Shown: positions 1 through 7,895 of the stretch, in pieces
Layout: every line of letters starts with the position of its first letter
Position numbering within the stretch: the first letter of the stretch is position 1
Origin: Actinomycetales bacterium
GTDB taxonomy: Bacteria; Actinomycetota; Actinomycetes; Actinomycetales; Kineosporiaceae
DNA: 48,995 nt
Assembly (NCBI GenBank): GCA_012719445.1
Contig: JAAYAH010000045.1
Coordinates: 1-48,995 of the forward strand
Direction: 5' to 3'
The notes under the pieces: model-generated
Seen by the model: only the letters and a program-made list of their open reading frames with translations
Database searches by the model: none
What the model was told of the DNA's origin: nothing
Made by a program: the position numbers and the translations under genes

Positions 1-1644
1 AGCCGGTTCCTGACCGAGGTCGCCGCCCTGGCGAAGGGCATGATCGCGGCCGGGGTGTCACCCGGCGACCGGGTCGGGCTGATGGCCAGGACGTGCTACG
101 AGTGGACCCTCACCGACTTCGCGATCTGGGCCGCAGGGGCGGTCACGGTGCCCATCTACGAGACCTCCTCCGCGGAGCAGGTGTCCTGGATCCTCGGTGA
201 CTCCGGCGCGGTGGCGTGCTTCACCCAGAGCGAGCGGCACACGGCGACGGTCGCGAGCGTGCGGGGGGCGCTGCCCGGGCTGCGGGACGTGTGGACCTTC
301 GACTTCGGCGCGGTCGACGAACTGTCGGCCGCAGGGGCCGAGGTGCCCGACGACGAGCTCGCGGCCAGGCGGGCCGCGCTGACCGGGGAGTCCCTTGCGA
401 CGATCATCTACACCTCGGGCACGACCGGTCGCCCCAAGGGCTGCGAGCTGACCCACGGCAACTTCGTCGACGTCTCGGAGAACGCCGTCGAGCTCCTGCA
501 CGAGGTGATCAAGGTCAAGGGAGCGAGCACGCTGCTCTTCCTGCCGCTGGCCCACGTCTTCGCCCGGATCATCCAGATGGCGTGCGTCACCGCCAGGGCG
601 CGGATGGGCCACACCTCCGACGTGGCGAACCTGCTGGATGACCTGGCCGGGTTCCGGCCGACGTTCGTGCTCGCGGTGCCCAGGGTGTTCGAGAAGATCT
701 ACAACTCCAGCGAGGCGAAGGCCACCGCGTCGGGGAAGGGCGCCATCTTCTCGGCGGCCGCGGCGACGGCGATCGCCTACAGCACGGCGCTCGACGCCGG
801 GCGGCCGTCGGCGCTGCTGCGGATGCGGCACGCGCTGATGGACCGGCTGGTGTACGCGAAGCTGCGGGCGGCCCTCGGCGGGCAGGTCACCCACGCGATC
901 TCCGGCGGGGCACCCCTCGGGGCCCGGCTGGGCCACTTCTTCCGCGGGGTCGGGATCATGATCCTGGAGGGCTACGGGCTCACCGAGACCACGGCCCCCG
1001 CCTCCATCAACTCCCCCGACCACCTGCGGATCGGCACCGTGGGCAGGCCCCTTCCCGGGGTGTCGGTCCGGGTCGCCGACGACGGCGAGATCCTGGTCAG
1101 GGGCATCAACGTGATGCGCGGCTACTTCGGCAACGGCCAGGCGACCGCGGAGGCGCTCGAGGACGGCTGGTTCCACACCGGCGACCTCGGGGAGATCGAC
1201 GGCGACGGCTTCGTCCGGATCACCGGCCGGAAGAAGGAGATCCTCGTCACCGCCAGCGGCAAGAACGTCGCGCCGAGCGTCCTGGAGGACCGGATCCGCG
1301 CCCACCCGCTGATCTCGCAGTGCATCGTGGTCGGCGACCAGCGGCCCTTCGTCGGCTGCCTGGTGACCCTGGACGCCGAGATGCTGCCCACCTGGCTGTC
1401 CGCCCACGGACGGGAACCGATGGAGGTGTCCGTCGCCGTCACCGACCCCGAGGTGCTGGCGGAGATCCAGAGTGCCGTCGACGCCGCGAACCTCGCGGTG
1501 AGCAAGGCGGAGTCGATCCGCCGGTTCGAGGTCCTGCCGGTGGACTTCACCGAGGCCGGCGGCCACCTGACCCCCAAGCAGAGCCTCAAGCGGCACGTGA
1601 TCCTCAAGGAGTTCGCCGCCCAGGTGGAGGCTCTCTACCGCTGA
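1..1644 (+). CDS. Long-chain fatty-acid-CoA ligase, FadD15-like (5' end outside window)
   Basis: AMP-forming acyl-CoA synthetase that activates long-chain fatty acids to acyl-CoA through an acyl-adenylate. The frame is open from base 1 (residues S-R-F-L-T-E before the first ATG at 40), so the N-terminus lies upstream and this is the C-terminal ~547 residues. The ANL-family motifs are in order: the P-loop-like YTSGTTGRPKGCELTH near 405-460, GYGLTETTAP near 970-1000, HTGDLGEIDGDG near 1174-1210, and the hinge and C-domain ITGRKKEILVTASGKNVAP with the late catalytic Lys in LTPKQSLKR near 1570. Followed by a hairpin and then the Tad block. In M. tuberculosis fadD15 is the direct neighbour of pimB'; here that partner lies ~25 kb to the right. 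The family call is secure; the exact FadD number is inferred from synteny. Confidence 0.93.
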   Translation, partial: SRFLTEVAALAKGMIAAGVSPGDRVGLMARTCYEWTLTDFAIWAAGAVTVPIYETSSAEQVSWILGDSGAVACFTQSERHTATVASVRGALPGLRDVWTFDFGAVDELSAAGAEVPDDELAARRAALTGESLATIIYTSGTTGRPKGCELTHGNFVDVSENAVELLHEVIKVKGASTLLFLPLAHVFARIIQMACVTARARMGHTSDVANLLDDLAGFRPTFVLAVPRVFEKIYNSSEAKATASGKGAIFSAAAATAIAYSTALDAGRPSALLRMRHALMDRLVYAKLRAALGGQVTHAISGGAPLGARLGHFFRGVGIMILEGYGLTETTAPASINSPDHLRIGTVGRPLPGVSVRVADDGEILVRGINVMRGYFGNGQATAEALEDGWFHTGDLGEIDGDGFVRITGRKKEILVTASGKNVAPSVLEDRIRAHPLISQCIVVGDQRPFVGCLVTLDAEMLPTWLSAHGREPMEVSVAVTDPEVLAEIQSAVDAANLAVSKAESIRRFEVLPVDFTEAGGHLTPKQSLKRHVILKEFAAQVEALYR

Positions 1645-1665
1645 CCGCAGCCCGATCCCCGGCCC

Positions 1666-1696
1666 GAGGCGCCTCCCGCGAGCGGCGAGGCGCCTC
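1666..1696 (+). terminator. Hairpin downstream of fadD15-like gene
   Basis: Two copies of the self-palindromic 10-mer GAGGCGCCTC at 1666-1675 and 1687-1696 can pair across an 11-nt loop. It begins 21 nt after the stop codon. There is no T-tract, which is common for high-GC terminators. Role as terminator is inferred from position. Confidence 0.5.
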
Positions 1697-1821
1697 ACGC
1701 CGTCCGGACCCGCCCCGACCCTCGCCGAGACCTCGCTGATCAGACGGCGGTTCTCCAATGATCGTCGCAGCCTGTCACCGATCCTCACGGAACGCCCTAC
1801 ACGGCACTTTCTGTAGTCGTA

Positions 1822-1834
1822 CAATCACCGATTG
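1822..1834 (+). promoter_or_regulatory. Candidate shared tad operator, copy 1 (upstream of tadE)
   Basis: CAATCACCGATTG, an inverted repeat with 5-bp arms and a 3-bp spacer. It differs at only two positions from CAATCACTCATTG upstream of flp (16093) and matches 10 of 13 positions of the site upstream of cpaB (4363). It overlaps the probable -10 of tadE, which would suit repression or a site read together with the polymerase. The binding protein is unknown; the NarL-type regulator at 15278 is a candidate. Confidence 0.4.
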
Positions 1835-1940
1835 CAGACACAGGCTCCGCTGAACGGACGACTACCCCCGAGTGGACACCACCGGGCGGAAGGGATGTCC
1901 GCGACCGGAGCAGCGCGGCGACCCGTCGGGAGAACTCAGC

Positions 1941-2444
1941 ATGTCGTCAGTGGTTGACGGACCGGCCCGGCCGGCGGTGGTTGACGGACCGGCCCGGCCG
2001 GCGGTGGTCTGCGGACCGGCGGACGGTGGCACGACCGTCGTGGAGTTCGCGATCGTCTCGGCCGTGCTGTTCATGATCCTTTTTGGGATCATCCAGTACG
2101 GGATCGGGTTCTTCGAACGCCAGGCGGCGTCCTCGACGGTGCGGGAGGCCGCCCGGCTCGCGGCGGTCGGCGTCGACAACTGCGAGACGTTCCGGACCGT
2201 GGTCATGGAACGGGCCGACGGCAACGGCCTCGGCGGCAAGGTGGCCCAGGTGACCGTGGACTTCCGGCCGCCCCACGGCACCGACGACGGCGTCGACGCC
2301 GTCGTGGGCGACCCGCTCCGGGTGACGATCAGCTACACCCCGGTCCGGCTCGGCCTGCCCTTCGTCCCCTACCCCACCGGACCGCTCACCGCGACGGCGA
2401 CAGCCAGGATCGAGCAACTGGGGGGAGAGACCACGTCGTGCTGA
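1941..2444 (+). CDS. tadE: TadE-like pseudopilin / Flp pilus assembly protein
   Basis: Minor pseudopilin of the Tad/Flp pilus. ATG 1941 is preferred over the in-frame GTG 1872 because a GGGAGA site lies 7 nt upstream. It encodes 167 aa. The signature DGGTTVVEFAIVSAVLFMI (about residues 30-48) has the small-residue/Glu+5 pattern of class III prepilin-like proteins, followed by one membrane helix (about 38-56) and the FFERQAASSTVREAARLAA region typical of TadE. The leader before the helix is odd: the nonapeptide VVDGPARPA occurs twice, encoded by a perfect 27-bp tandem duplication. The stop overlaps the next gene by 7 nt, so tadE and the TadG-like gene are translationally coupled. Confidence 0.85.
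   Translation: MSSVVDGPARPAVVDGPARPAVVCGPADGGTTVVEFAIVSAVLFMILFGIIQYGIGFFERQAASSTVREAARLAAVGVDNCETFRTVVMERADGNGLGGKVAQVTVDFRPPHGTDDGVDAVVGDPLRVTISYTPVRLGLPFVPYPTGPLTATATARIEQLGGETTSC
1951..2004 (+). repeat. 27-bp perfect tandem duplication inside tadE
   Basis: Two identical 27-bp units at 1951-1977 and 1978-2004, with a decayed third start at 2005. The unit is a multiple of three and adds nine residues to the cytoplasmic leader of TadE without disturbing the frame. Confidence 0.95.
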
Positions 2445-4288
2445 GCGGGACGGGACGCGGTCGGCGGGACCCGGACCGCGGGACGGTCGCCGTCATCGTC
2501 GCCATCACCCTCTCCCTGGTGCTGATGGCCGTCGGGGCGCTCGCGGTCGACCTCGGCAACGCCTTCGCCAGGCGGCGGGCCCTGCAGAACAGCGCCGACC
2601 TGGCCGCGATGGCCGGAGCGGGCAAGCTGCCGGACATCGACGAGGCCCGGACCGCAGCCCTGGCGAACCTGTGCGGTTCCGCGACCGAGGAGGGGGCTGC
2701 CTTCGCCGGCAACCACGTCAACGGCTGGCCCCGCGACGCCTGCCCCGCCGACCCGTCGTCGGCGACCTGGGACGGCGACGGCGATCTCGACAACGGCGAG
2801 ATCGTGTTCTACGCCGGGTCGCCCGGCGGAGGGGACCGGTACCTGGCCACCCAGCGGGTCACCTCGGGCCACGCCACCGCGATCCGGGTGGTCACCCCGG
2901 CGGCCAGGGTGGACTACGGGCTGGCCAGGGGGGTTGCCGGCGCACCGGAGGGAGCCGATGTCGCCGCGAGTGCCACGGCCAGGATCGGCACCCCGCGCGC
3001 GAGCCGCGGTGGACGGGGAACGCTGCCCTTCTACCTGCGCGGCGACGAGAACGGGGCCTTCTGCCTCAAGCAGCCCGAGCCTGGCCCGGGCAGCGCCGGC
3101 CCGGTCGACCCTCCCACGACGCCCGCCACCTACACGCTCGACGAGATCGACCCTGATCACCTGCCGATCGGCGACACCACCTCACCGGTGACCCTGCGGC
3201 TCGCCGCGGGGAGCACGCCGCTGCCACAGGCGAACCGGACCAGGGTGCGGGTGTTCTTCGGCGGGTACCAGGGTGCGGTCGTCGACGTGCCCGACGTCTG
3301 GACGATCATCGTGACCGTGCCGCTCGGGGCAGGTGAGGCGGGTGCGGTTCCGGTGTGGTTCACCTACACCACCGGCAACGTGACGACGCACAGCGACCTC
3401 GACCAGACCTTCGCCTACGACGGCGGGAGCACCTTCGTCGACTGCTCCGACTCCTCCTCGCAGCGCGGCTACATGGACCTGCCCCGGAGCGACGGCACCG
3501 CACAGAGCCTGATCCGTAACATCCAGTCGGGGGCAGAGCCGGTGCTGCACAGCTACCTGATCTGGCCCGACCCCGGCGCCGGGACCAGCAGGGCGGTCCC
3601 GGCCCTCAACCAGGACTGCTACGCGGACGGCGGTCTGCCCGAGGTGGTTCCGGCCGCCGCGAACGCCGGTTTCACCGCGGACGTCAACTGCGTGTCCTTC
3701 GACACCGGCAACATCACCGGCCCGTTGGAGACCGGCTTCTTCGACGAGGAGGCCGGCCGGATGACCCAGCGCTGCTCGGACCAGACGATGACCGTCGACG
3801 GCAGGTCGGTCCCCATGGACGGGACCGACCTGTTCAACCCCGCCAACGGCCTGCTCACCGAGTGGGGGCGGGAGAACGTGGCGACCCTGCGCAGCCGGCT
3901 GCTGAACGGGCTGCCCGCCCCGGACCACGAGCACGGGTGGATCACGGCGAAGATCTTCGACTGCCCCCGGTTCTCCCTCCTGCCCCGGTTCAACGTCTCC
4001 GCCCCGCCGCCCAACGGGTCCGGCGCCTACCCCGTGCTCGAGTTCACCTACGCCTGGATCGACAGCTACTCGCCGCCGGACCCCCTCGCCAGCGGCGAGA
4101 TCATCCAGCGGGGCTTCATCTGGGAGCACGCGGTGGGCGGGGCGCTCAAGGGGGTCACCGGGTTCACCATCGACCCCAGCTACCTGCCGGAGACCGTCTC
4201 CACGACGGAGGACGTGGGCGACTGGATCGGGCCCGGCAGCGTCTCCCAGGTGGTCCTGATCCACGACGAGAGCGATCCACCCACCTGA
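2438..4288 (+). CDS. TadG-like pilus-assembly protein (TadE/G-like N-terminus, large extracellular domain)
   Basis: 616 aa. The N-terminus DRGTVAVIVAITLSLVLMAVGALAVDLGNAFARRRALQNSADLAAMAGA is the classic Flp-pilus TadE/G-like signature (quoted region about residues 9-58): a single membrane helix followed by the LQNSADLAA segment. The remaining ~550 residues should lie outside the membrane; they have several cysteines, many Gly/Thr/Pro and no catalytic motif I recognise. GTG 2438 follows the purine-rich GGGGGAGAGA at 2421-2430 and overlaps the tadE stop by 7 nt. TadG proteins are thought to anchor or link the pilus machinery to the envelope. No von Willebrand domain is visible here; one is instead fused to TadB at 7892. 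Confidence 0.8.
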   Translation: MLSGTGRGRRDPDRGTVAVIVAITLSLVLMAVGALAVDLGNAFARRRALQNSADLAAMAGAGKLPDIDEARTAALANLCGSATEEGAAFAGNHVNGWPRDACPADPSSATWDGDGDLDNGEIVFYAGSPGGGDRYLATQRVTSGHATAIRVVTPAARVDYGLARGVAGAPEGADVAASATARIGTPRASRGGRGTLPFYLRGDENGAFCLKQPEPGPGSAGPVDPPTTPATYTLDEIDPDHLPIGDTTSPVTLRLAAGSTPLPQANRTRVRVFFGGYQGAVVDVPDVWTIIVTVPLGAGEAGAVPVWFTYTTGNVTTHSDLDQTFAYDGGSTFVDCSDSSSQRGYMDLPRSDGTAQSLIRNIQSGAEPVLHSYLIWPDPGAGTSRAVPALNQDCYADGGLPEVVPAAANAGFTADVNCVSFDTGNITGPLETGFFDEEAGRMTQRCSDQTMTVDGRSVPMDGTDLFNPANGLLTEWGRENVATLRSRLLNGLPAPDHEHGWITAKIFDCPRFSLLPRFNVSAPPPNGSGAYPVLEFTYAWIDSYSPPDPLASGEIIQRGFIWEHAVGGALKGVTGFTIDPSYLPETVSTTEDVGDWIGPGSVSQVVLIHDESDPPT

Positions 4289-4561
4289 CCAGTTACTTCA
4301 CGTAGTAGACATCACTCCCAGTCACCCAGTTGCTGGACTTTTCTCCCCGGTCCGTCGTGTCGTGATCACTCAGTGCACAGGAAGGATGACGTGGTGCATG
4401 GACACCTGTGACGATTGGTCTACTATGCGCAACCGTAACCACCTGATCGGCCCATGGTCATGCGACTGGTCGCCCGACGGGACGACCGGACGACCGACCG
4501 GGGGGCCGACCGGTCAGGCGGCCGAGTCAGATCCACCGCGCACCCCACGGAGAGGACGACG
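4289..4561 (+). promoter_or_regulatory. Intergenic region before cpaB
   Basis: 273 nt, less GC-rich than its surroundings. It holds a weak CCAG-TTG-CTGG stem followed by ACTTTTC (4328-4345), a possible weak terminator after the TadG-like gene. Next comes TGATCACTCAGTG at 4363-4375, the third candidate tad operator. A -10-like TACTAT lies at 4421-4426 without a convincing -35. The ribosome site GGAGAGG at 4548-4554 fixes cpaB at ATG 4562. Confidence 0.4.
4363..4375 (+). promoter_or_regulatory. Candidate shared tad operator, copy 2 (upstream of cpaB)
   Basis: TGATCACTCAGTG matches 10 of 13 bases of the site before flp (16093-16105). It is 187 nt upstream of the cpaB ATG. It overlaps the perfect palindrome GTGATCAC (4362-4369), so an unrelated explanation is possible. 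Confidence 0.3.
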
Positions 4562-5302
4562 ATGGGACGCCGCACCATCCTGCTGATCACCTCTGTTCTG
4601 CTGGCCGGTCTCGGCACGGTCATGGTCTACCTCTACGCGCAGCGCGCGGACGAGCGCGCCACCCGCGACCAGACCCTGGTCCGGGTCCTCTTCGCCACCG
4701 GCCCCATCCCGGAGGGGACTTCCGCCGAGCAGGCCGCCGAGCAGGGCCTGCTCGAGGCACGGCCGTTCCCCCAGCGCTACGTGCCGCGGACCGCGGTCCA
4801 GGACGTCAAGGTCCTCGGCACCAAGGTCAGCCTCACGAAGATCGCCGCGGACCAGCCCATCCTCCTCGGCCAGTTCGGGGCACCGAGCGAGGTGAGCATG
4901 CCGGTGGACATCCCGCCGGGGAAGATGGCGGTCGCCGTCGAGCTGTCGGACCCGGCCCGGGTGGTCGGCCTGGTCGGGCCGAGCAGCATGGTCACCGTCT
5001 TCGCGACCGTCAACGACGAGCGCCGCGGGGAGGTGACCCAGGTGCTGCTGCCCAAGGTCCAGGTGCTCCGGGTGGGCCAGAGCGTCCCGGCGGGATCGCG
5101 CCCGGCCGGCACCAGGGCGGGGTCGAACGACGAGGAGGTCGCCCGGCAGATCCTCACCCTGGCCGTGGACGCGAGCGAGGCCCAGAAGGTGATCTTCGCG
5201 CAGAAGCGCGGCCAGCTCTGGCTGGCCCTGCTCCGGCCGGACGCCGAGACCCGGCAGGTCGGTCCCACCACAGCCAGGAACCTCTTCGGAGGTGCGGCGT
5301 GA
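4562..5302 (+). CDS. cpaB: Flp pilus assembly protein CpaB/RcpC
   Basis: 246 aa. One N-terminal membrane segment (about 5-25, RTILLITSVLLAGLGTVMVYLYA) is followed by an SAF-like region containing VRVLFATGPIPEGT, then LTKIAADQPILLGQF and the CpaB/RcpC core PPGKMAVAVELSDPARVVGLVGPSSMVTVFA. In characterised Tad systems RcpC/CpaB is an envelope protein needed for pilus biogenesis. In this Gram-positive setting it would sit on the outer face of the membrane. ATG 4562 was chosen over earlier in-frame codons because GGAGAGG lies 7 nt upstream and the hydrophobic segment starts right after it. The stop overlaps cpaE by 4 nt. Confidence 0.88.
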   Translation: MGRRTILLITSVLLAGLGTVMVYLYAQRADERATRDQTLVRVLFATGPIPEGTSAEQAAEQGLLEARPFPQRYVPRTAVQDVKVLGTKVSLTKIAADQPILLGQFGAPSEVSMPVDIPPGKMAVAVELSDPARVVGLVGPSSMVTVFATVNDERRGEVTQVLLPKVQVLRVGQSVPAGSRPAGTRAGSNDEEVARQILTLAVDASEAQKVIFAQKRGQLWLALLRPDAETRQVGPTTARNLFGGAA

Positions 5303-6501
5303 CCATCATCTGCGACTTCGACGCCACCGTCGCCGGCACCCTCCGGTCCGCCATCGGCGACGGCCTGCTGGTCCCCAGCATCGAGAGCGTCCGCCGGCAC
5401 CTGGACGCGACCCCCGACGAGGACTCGGTGGTCCTCGGTCCGTCCGTCGACCAGATCTCCGCCTTCCGGCTCGCCGAGACCGCCCGGGTCGCCCGGCCCA
5501 GCCTCGGGGTGGTCCTGGTGCGGCGGCGGATCGACACCGCGGTGCTCGCCGAGGCCCTGCGGTCGGGGATCCGCGAGGTCGTCGACGAGCGGGACCTGTC
5601 CGGGCTCAACGCCGCGGTGCTGCGATGCCGGACCCTGGCCTCGGCCATGCGCCGGCAGAGCGCCACCACGGGCGAGGAGGACATCAGCCGGGGACGCATC
5701 ATCACGGTGTTCTCCGCCAAGGGCGGGTGCGGCAAGACCACGCTGGCCACGAACCTGGCCACCGTCCTGGCCGACCGCGGCCGGCGCGAGGTCTGCCTCG
5801 TCGACCTCGACCTCGCCTTCGGGGACGTCGCAATCGCCCTCCAGTTGTTCCCCACGCACACCATCGCCGACGCGGTGGCCATGAGCGAGACCCTCGACCT
5901 CTCCGCCCTGCAGAACCTGCTCACCCCGCACTCCCCCGGGCTGAGCACCCTGGTCGCCCCGGTCGAGCCGGGCAGCGCGGAGTCCATCCCCGCCTCGCTG
6001 GTGACCCGGATCCTCGAGGTGCTGCGCATGCACCACGACTACGTGGTCGTCGACACCCCGCCGGCCTTCGACGACCAGGTTCTCTCGGCCTTCGACCTGT
6101 CCGACGTCGTCGCGCTGCTCGCGACGCTGGACATCCCGGCGCTGAAGAACCTCAAGCTGACCCTGGAGACCATGGACCTGCTCAACTACCCCCGGGAGCG
6201 GCTCCGGGTGGTCCTCAACCGGGCCGACTCCAAGGTCGGGCTGTCGATCGCGGAGGTCGAGAAGACCCTGCGCACCCCCATCGCGGTACAGATCCCCAGC
6301 TCACGCGACGTCCCTGCCGCGATCAACCGCGGCGTGCCGATCGTCCTGGACGACCCCAAGCACGCGGTCAGCATCGCCATCCGGAACTTCGCCGAGCGCC
6401 AGGTCGCCACGGTGCCGACGACGCCGGGAGTCGGCTCGGTGCCGCCCCAACTGCAGATCGACCGCCGCCGGTTCCTGCGCCGTAAGAGCCGCGCCCGATG
6501 A
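5299..6501 (+). CDS. cpaE: Pilus assembly ATPase CpaE/TadZ
   Basis: 400 aa. Residues 1-115 form an atypical receiver-like domain; from about residue 133 comes a ParA/MinD-type ATPase. The deviant Walker A FSAKGGCGKTTLATN carries the signature lysine (KGGCGKTT), followed by VCLVDLDLAFGDVAIALQL (switch I/A' region) and DYVVVDTPPAFDDQ (Walker B). TadZ/CpaE proteins localise the Tad machine to a pole or focus by ATP-dependent dimerisation. Start GTG 5299 lies in the GTGA overlap with cpaB; the stop overlaps cpaF in ATGA. The end is basic (RRRFLRRKSRAR). Confidence 0.9.
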   Translation: MTIICDFDATVAGTLRSAIGDGLLVPSIESVRRHLDATPDEDSVVLGPSVDQISAFRLAETARVARPSLGVVLVRRRIDTAVLAEALRSGIREVVDERDLSGLNAAVLRCRTLASAMRRQSATTGEEDISRGRIITVFSAKGGCGKTTLATNLATVLADRGRREVCLVDLDLAFGDVAIALQLFPTHTIADAVAMSETLDLSALQNLLTPHSPGLSTLVAPVEPGSAESIPASLVTRILEVLRMHHDYVVVDTPPAFDDQVLSAFDLSDVVALLATLDIPALKNLKLTLETMDLLNYPRERLRVVLNRADSKVGLSIAEVEKTLRTPIAVQIPSSRDVPAAINRGVPIVLDDPKHAVSIAIRNFAERQVATVPTTPGVGSVPPQLQIDRRRFLRRKSRAR

Positions 6502-7895
6502 GTCTGTCCGACCGCCTCGCCCAGGCCCGCAGGGACAGGACGGCGGAACCCGACGGGGACTCGCCCGGCGGGCAGAGCGCGGCCCCGGGGCCCCGCAAGC
6601 GCCGGTCCACCCGGCAGGACCCGTTCGCCGACGTCAGGCGGGAGGTCCACCACGCCCTCATCGAGACCCTCGGCCCCAAGCTCTACGACGCCCGGCTGAC
6701 CTCCTCCGATCTGGAGCACCGGGTCCGACAGACCCTCCAGGAGGTGCTCGGCGCCGGGGACATGCCGCTGACCGGCAGCGACCGGGCACGGCTCACCCAG
6801 GAGATCGCCGACGACATCCTCGGCTACGGCCCCATCGAGCCGTACCTGCGCGACGTCAACGTCACCGAAGTCATGATCAACGGAGCCGACCAGATCTACG
6901 TCGAGCGGGCGGGCCGGATCCACCCCGTGGAGGGACGGTTCGCCGACGAGAACCACCTGCGCCGCACCATCGACAAGATCGTCGGCAGGGTCGGCCGCCG
7001 GGTCGACGAGTCGAGCCCGATGGTGGACGCCCGGTTGCCCGACGGCAGCCGGGTCAACGCCATCATCCCGCCGCTCGCGGTCGACGGGTCGCTGCTGACC
7101 ATCCGGAAGTTCTCCGCCGACCCGTTCACCGTCGACGACCTCGTGGCCTTCGGCAGCCTGACCCGGGTCGTCGCCGGCTTCCTCGCGCACTGCGTCCGGG
7201 GGAAGCTCAACATCCTCGTCAGCGGCGGGACCGGCGCGGGCAAGACGACCACCCTCAACGTGCTCTCCGGCTTCATCCCCGAGGACGAGAGGGTGATCAC
7301 CATCGAGGACGCCGCCGAGCTCCAGCTGCACCAGGAGCACGTGCTCCGGCTGGAGGCTCGACCGCCGAACATCGAGGGCCGGGGCGAGGTGCGGATCCGC
7401 GACCTGGTCCGCAACGCGCTGCGGATGCGACCGGACCGGATCGTCGTCGGCGAGATCCGGGACGCCGCGGCGCTGGACATGCTGCAGGCGATGAACACCG
7501 GGCACGACGGCTCGATCTGCACGGTGCACGCCAACAGCCCGCGGGACGTGCTGTCCCGGGTGGAGACGATGGTGCTCATGGCCGGGGTGGAGCTGCCGAT
7601 CCGGGCCATCCGCGAGCAGGTCGCCAACGCCATCGACCTCATCGTCCACCAGGCCAGGTTCCGGGACGGCTCGCGCCGGATCACCCAGGTCACCGAGGTG
7701 GTCGGGATGGAGGGCGACATCATCACCCTGCAGGACATCTTCGCCTTCGACCACAGCCTGGGCTTCGACCAGGACGGCCGATCCAACGGACGGCTGAAGT
7801 CAACCGGCCTGCGCCCGAACTGCCTCACCAAGCTGGCCGCCTTCGGCATCCCCGTCGACCCGTCCGTCTTCGCCCACGAGAGGCCCGGCTGGTGA
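6498..7895 (+). CDS. cpaF: Secretion/pilus motor ATPase CpaF (TadA)
   Basis: 465 aa, the usual CpaF length. It is the type II/IV secretion hexameric ATPase that drives pilin assembly at the inner face of the membrane. The N-terminal domain includes ILGYGPIEPYLRD and EVMINGADQIYVERAG. Walker A is SGGTGAGKTTTLNVLSGFI (about 241-259); the Asp box is ITIEDAAELQL; Walker B is RPDRIVVGEIRDAAALDML, followed by the His box TGHDGSICTVHANSPRD. All expected catalytic elements are present. The 40-residue N-terminal extension is basic and Pro/Gly-rich. It is coupled on both sides by 4-nt overlaps (ATGA with cpaE, GTGA with the TadB gene). Confidence 0.95.
   Translation: MSLSDRLAQARRDRTAEPDGDSPGGQSAAPGPRKRRSTRQDPFADVRREVHHALIETLGPKLYDARLTSSDLEHRVRQTLQEVLGAGDMPLTGSDRARLTQEIADDILGYGPIEPYLRDVNVTEVMINGADQIYVERAGRIHPVEGRFADENHLRRTIDKIVGRVGRRVDESSPMVDARLPDGSRVNAIIPPLAVDGSLLTIRKFSADPFTVDDLVAFGSLTRVVAGFLAHCVRGKLNILVSGGTGAGKTTTLNVLSGFIPEDERVITIEDAAELQLHQEHVLRLEARPPNIEGRGEVRIRDLVRNALRMRPDRIVVGEIRDAAALDMLQAMNTGHDGSICTVHANSPRDVLSRVETMVLMAGVELPIRAIREQVANAIDLIVHQARFRDGSRRITQVTEVVGMEGDIITLQDIFAFDHSLGFDQDGRSNGRLKSTGLRPNCLTKLAAFGIPVDPSVFAHERPGW

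Larger units (their letters stand above)
1645..1940 (+). promoter_or_regulatory. Intergenic region and tadE promoter
   Basis: Noncoding stretch of 296 nt between the fadD15-like gene and tadE. It contains the hairpin at 1666-1696 and a good -10 hexamer TACAAT at 1820-1825 without a convincing -35. The inverted repeat CAATC-ACC-GATTG at 1822-1834 overlaps this -10. A TCACCGAT octamer occurs both at 1775-1782 and inside the repeat. The leader would be about 110 nt long to the ATG at 1941. A GTG at 1872 is in frame but has a poor ribosome site. Confidence 0.5.

Noticed and set aside
58-1824. Very long minus-strand open frame opposite the fadD15-like gene, and similar ones opposite most genes
   Set aside because: Mirror frames of GC-rich coding DNA. 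Their products are Gly/Arg/Asp/His-rich without family motifs, while the plus strand has a clear enzyme.
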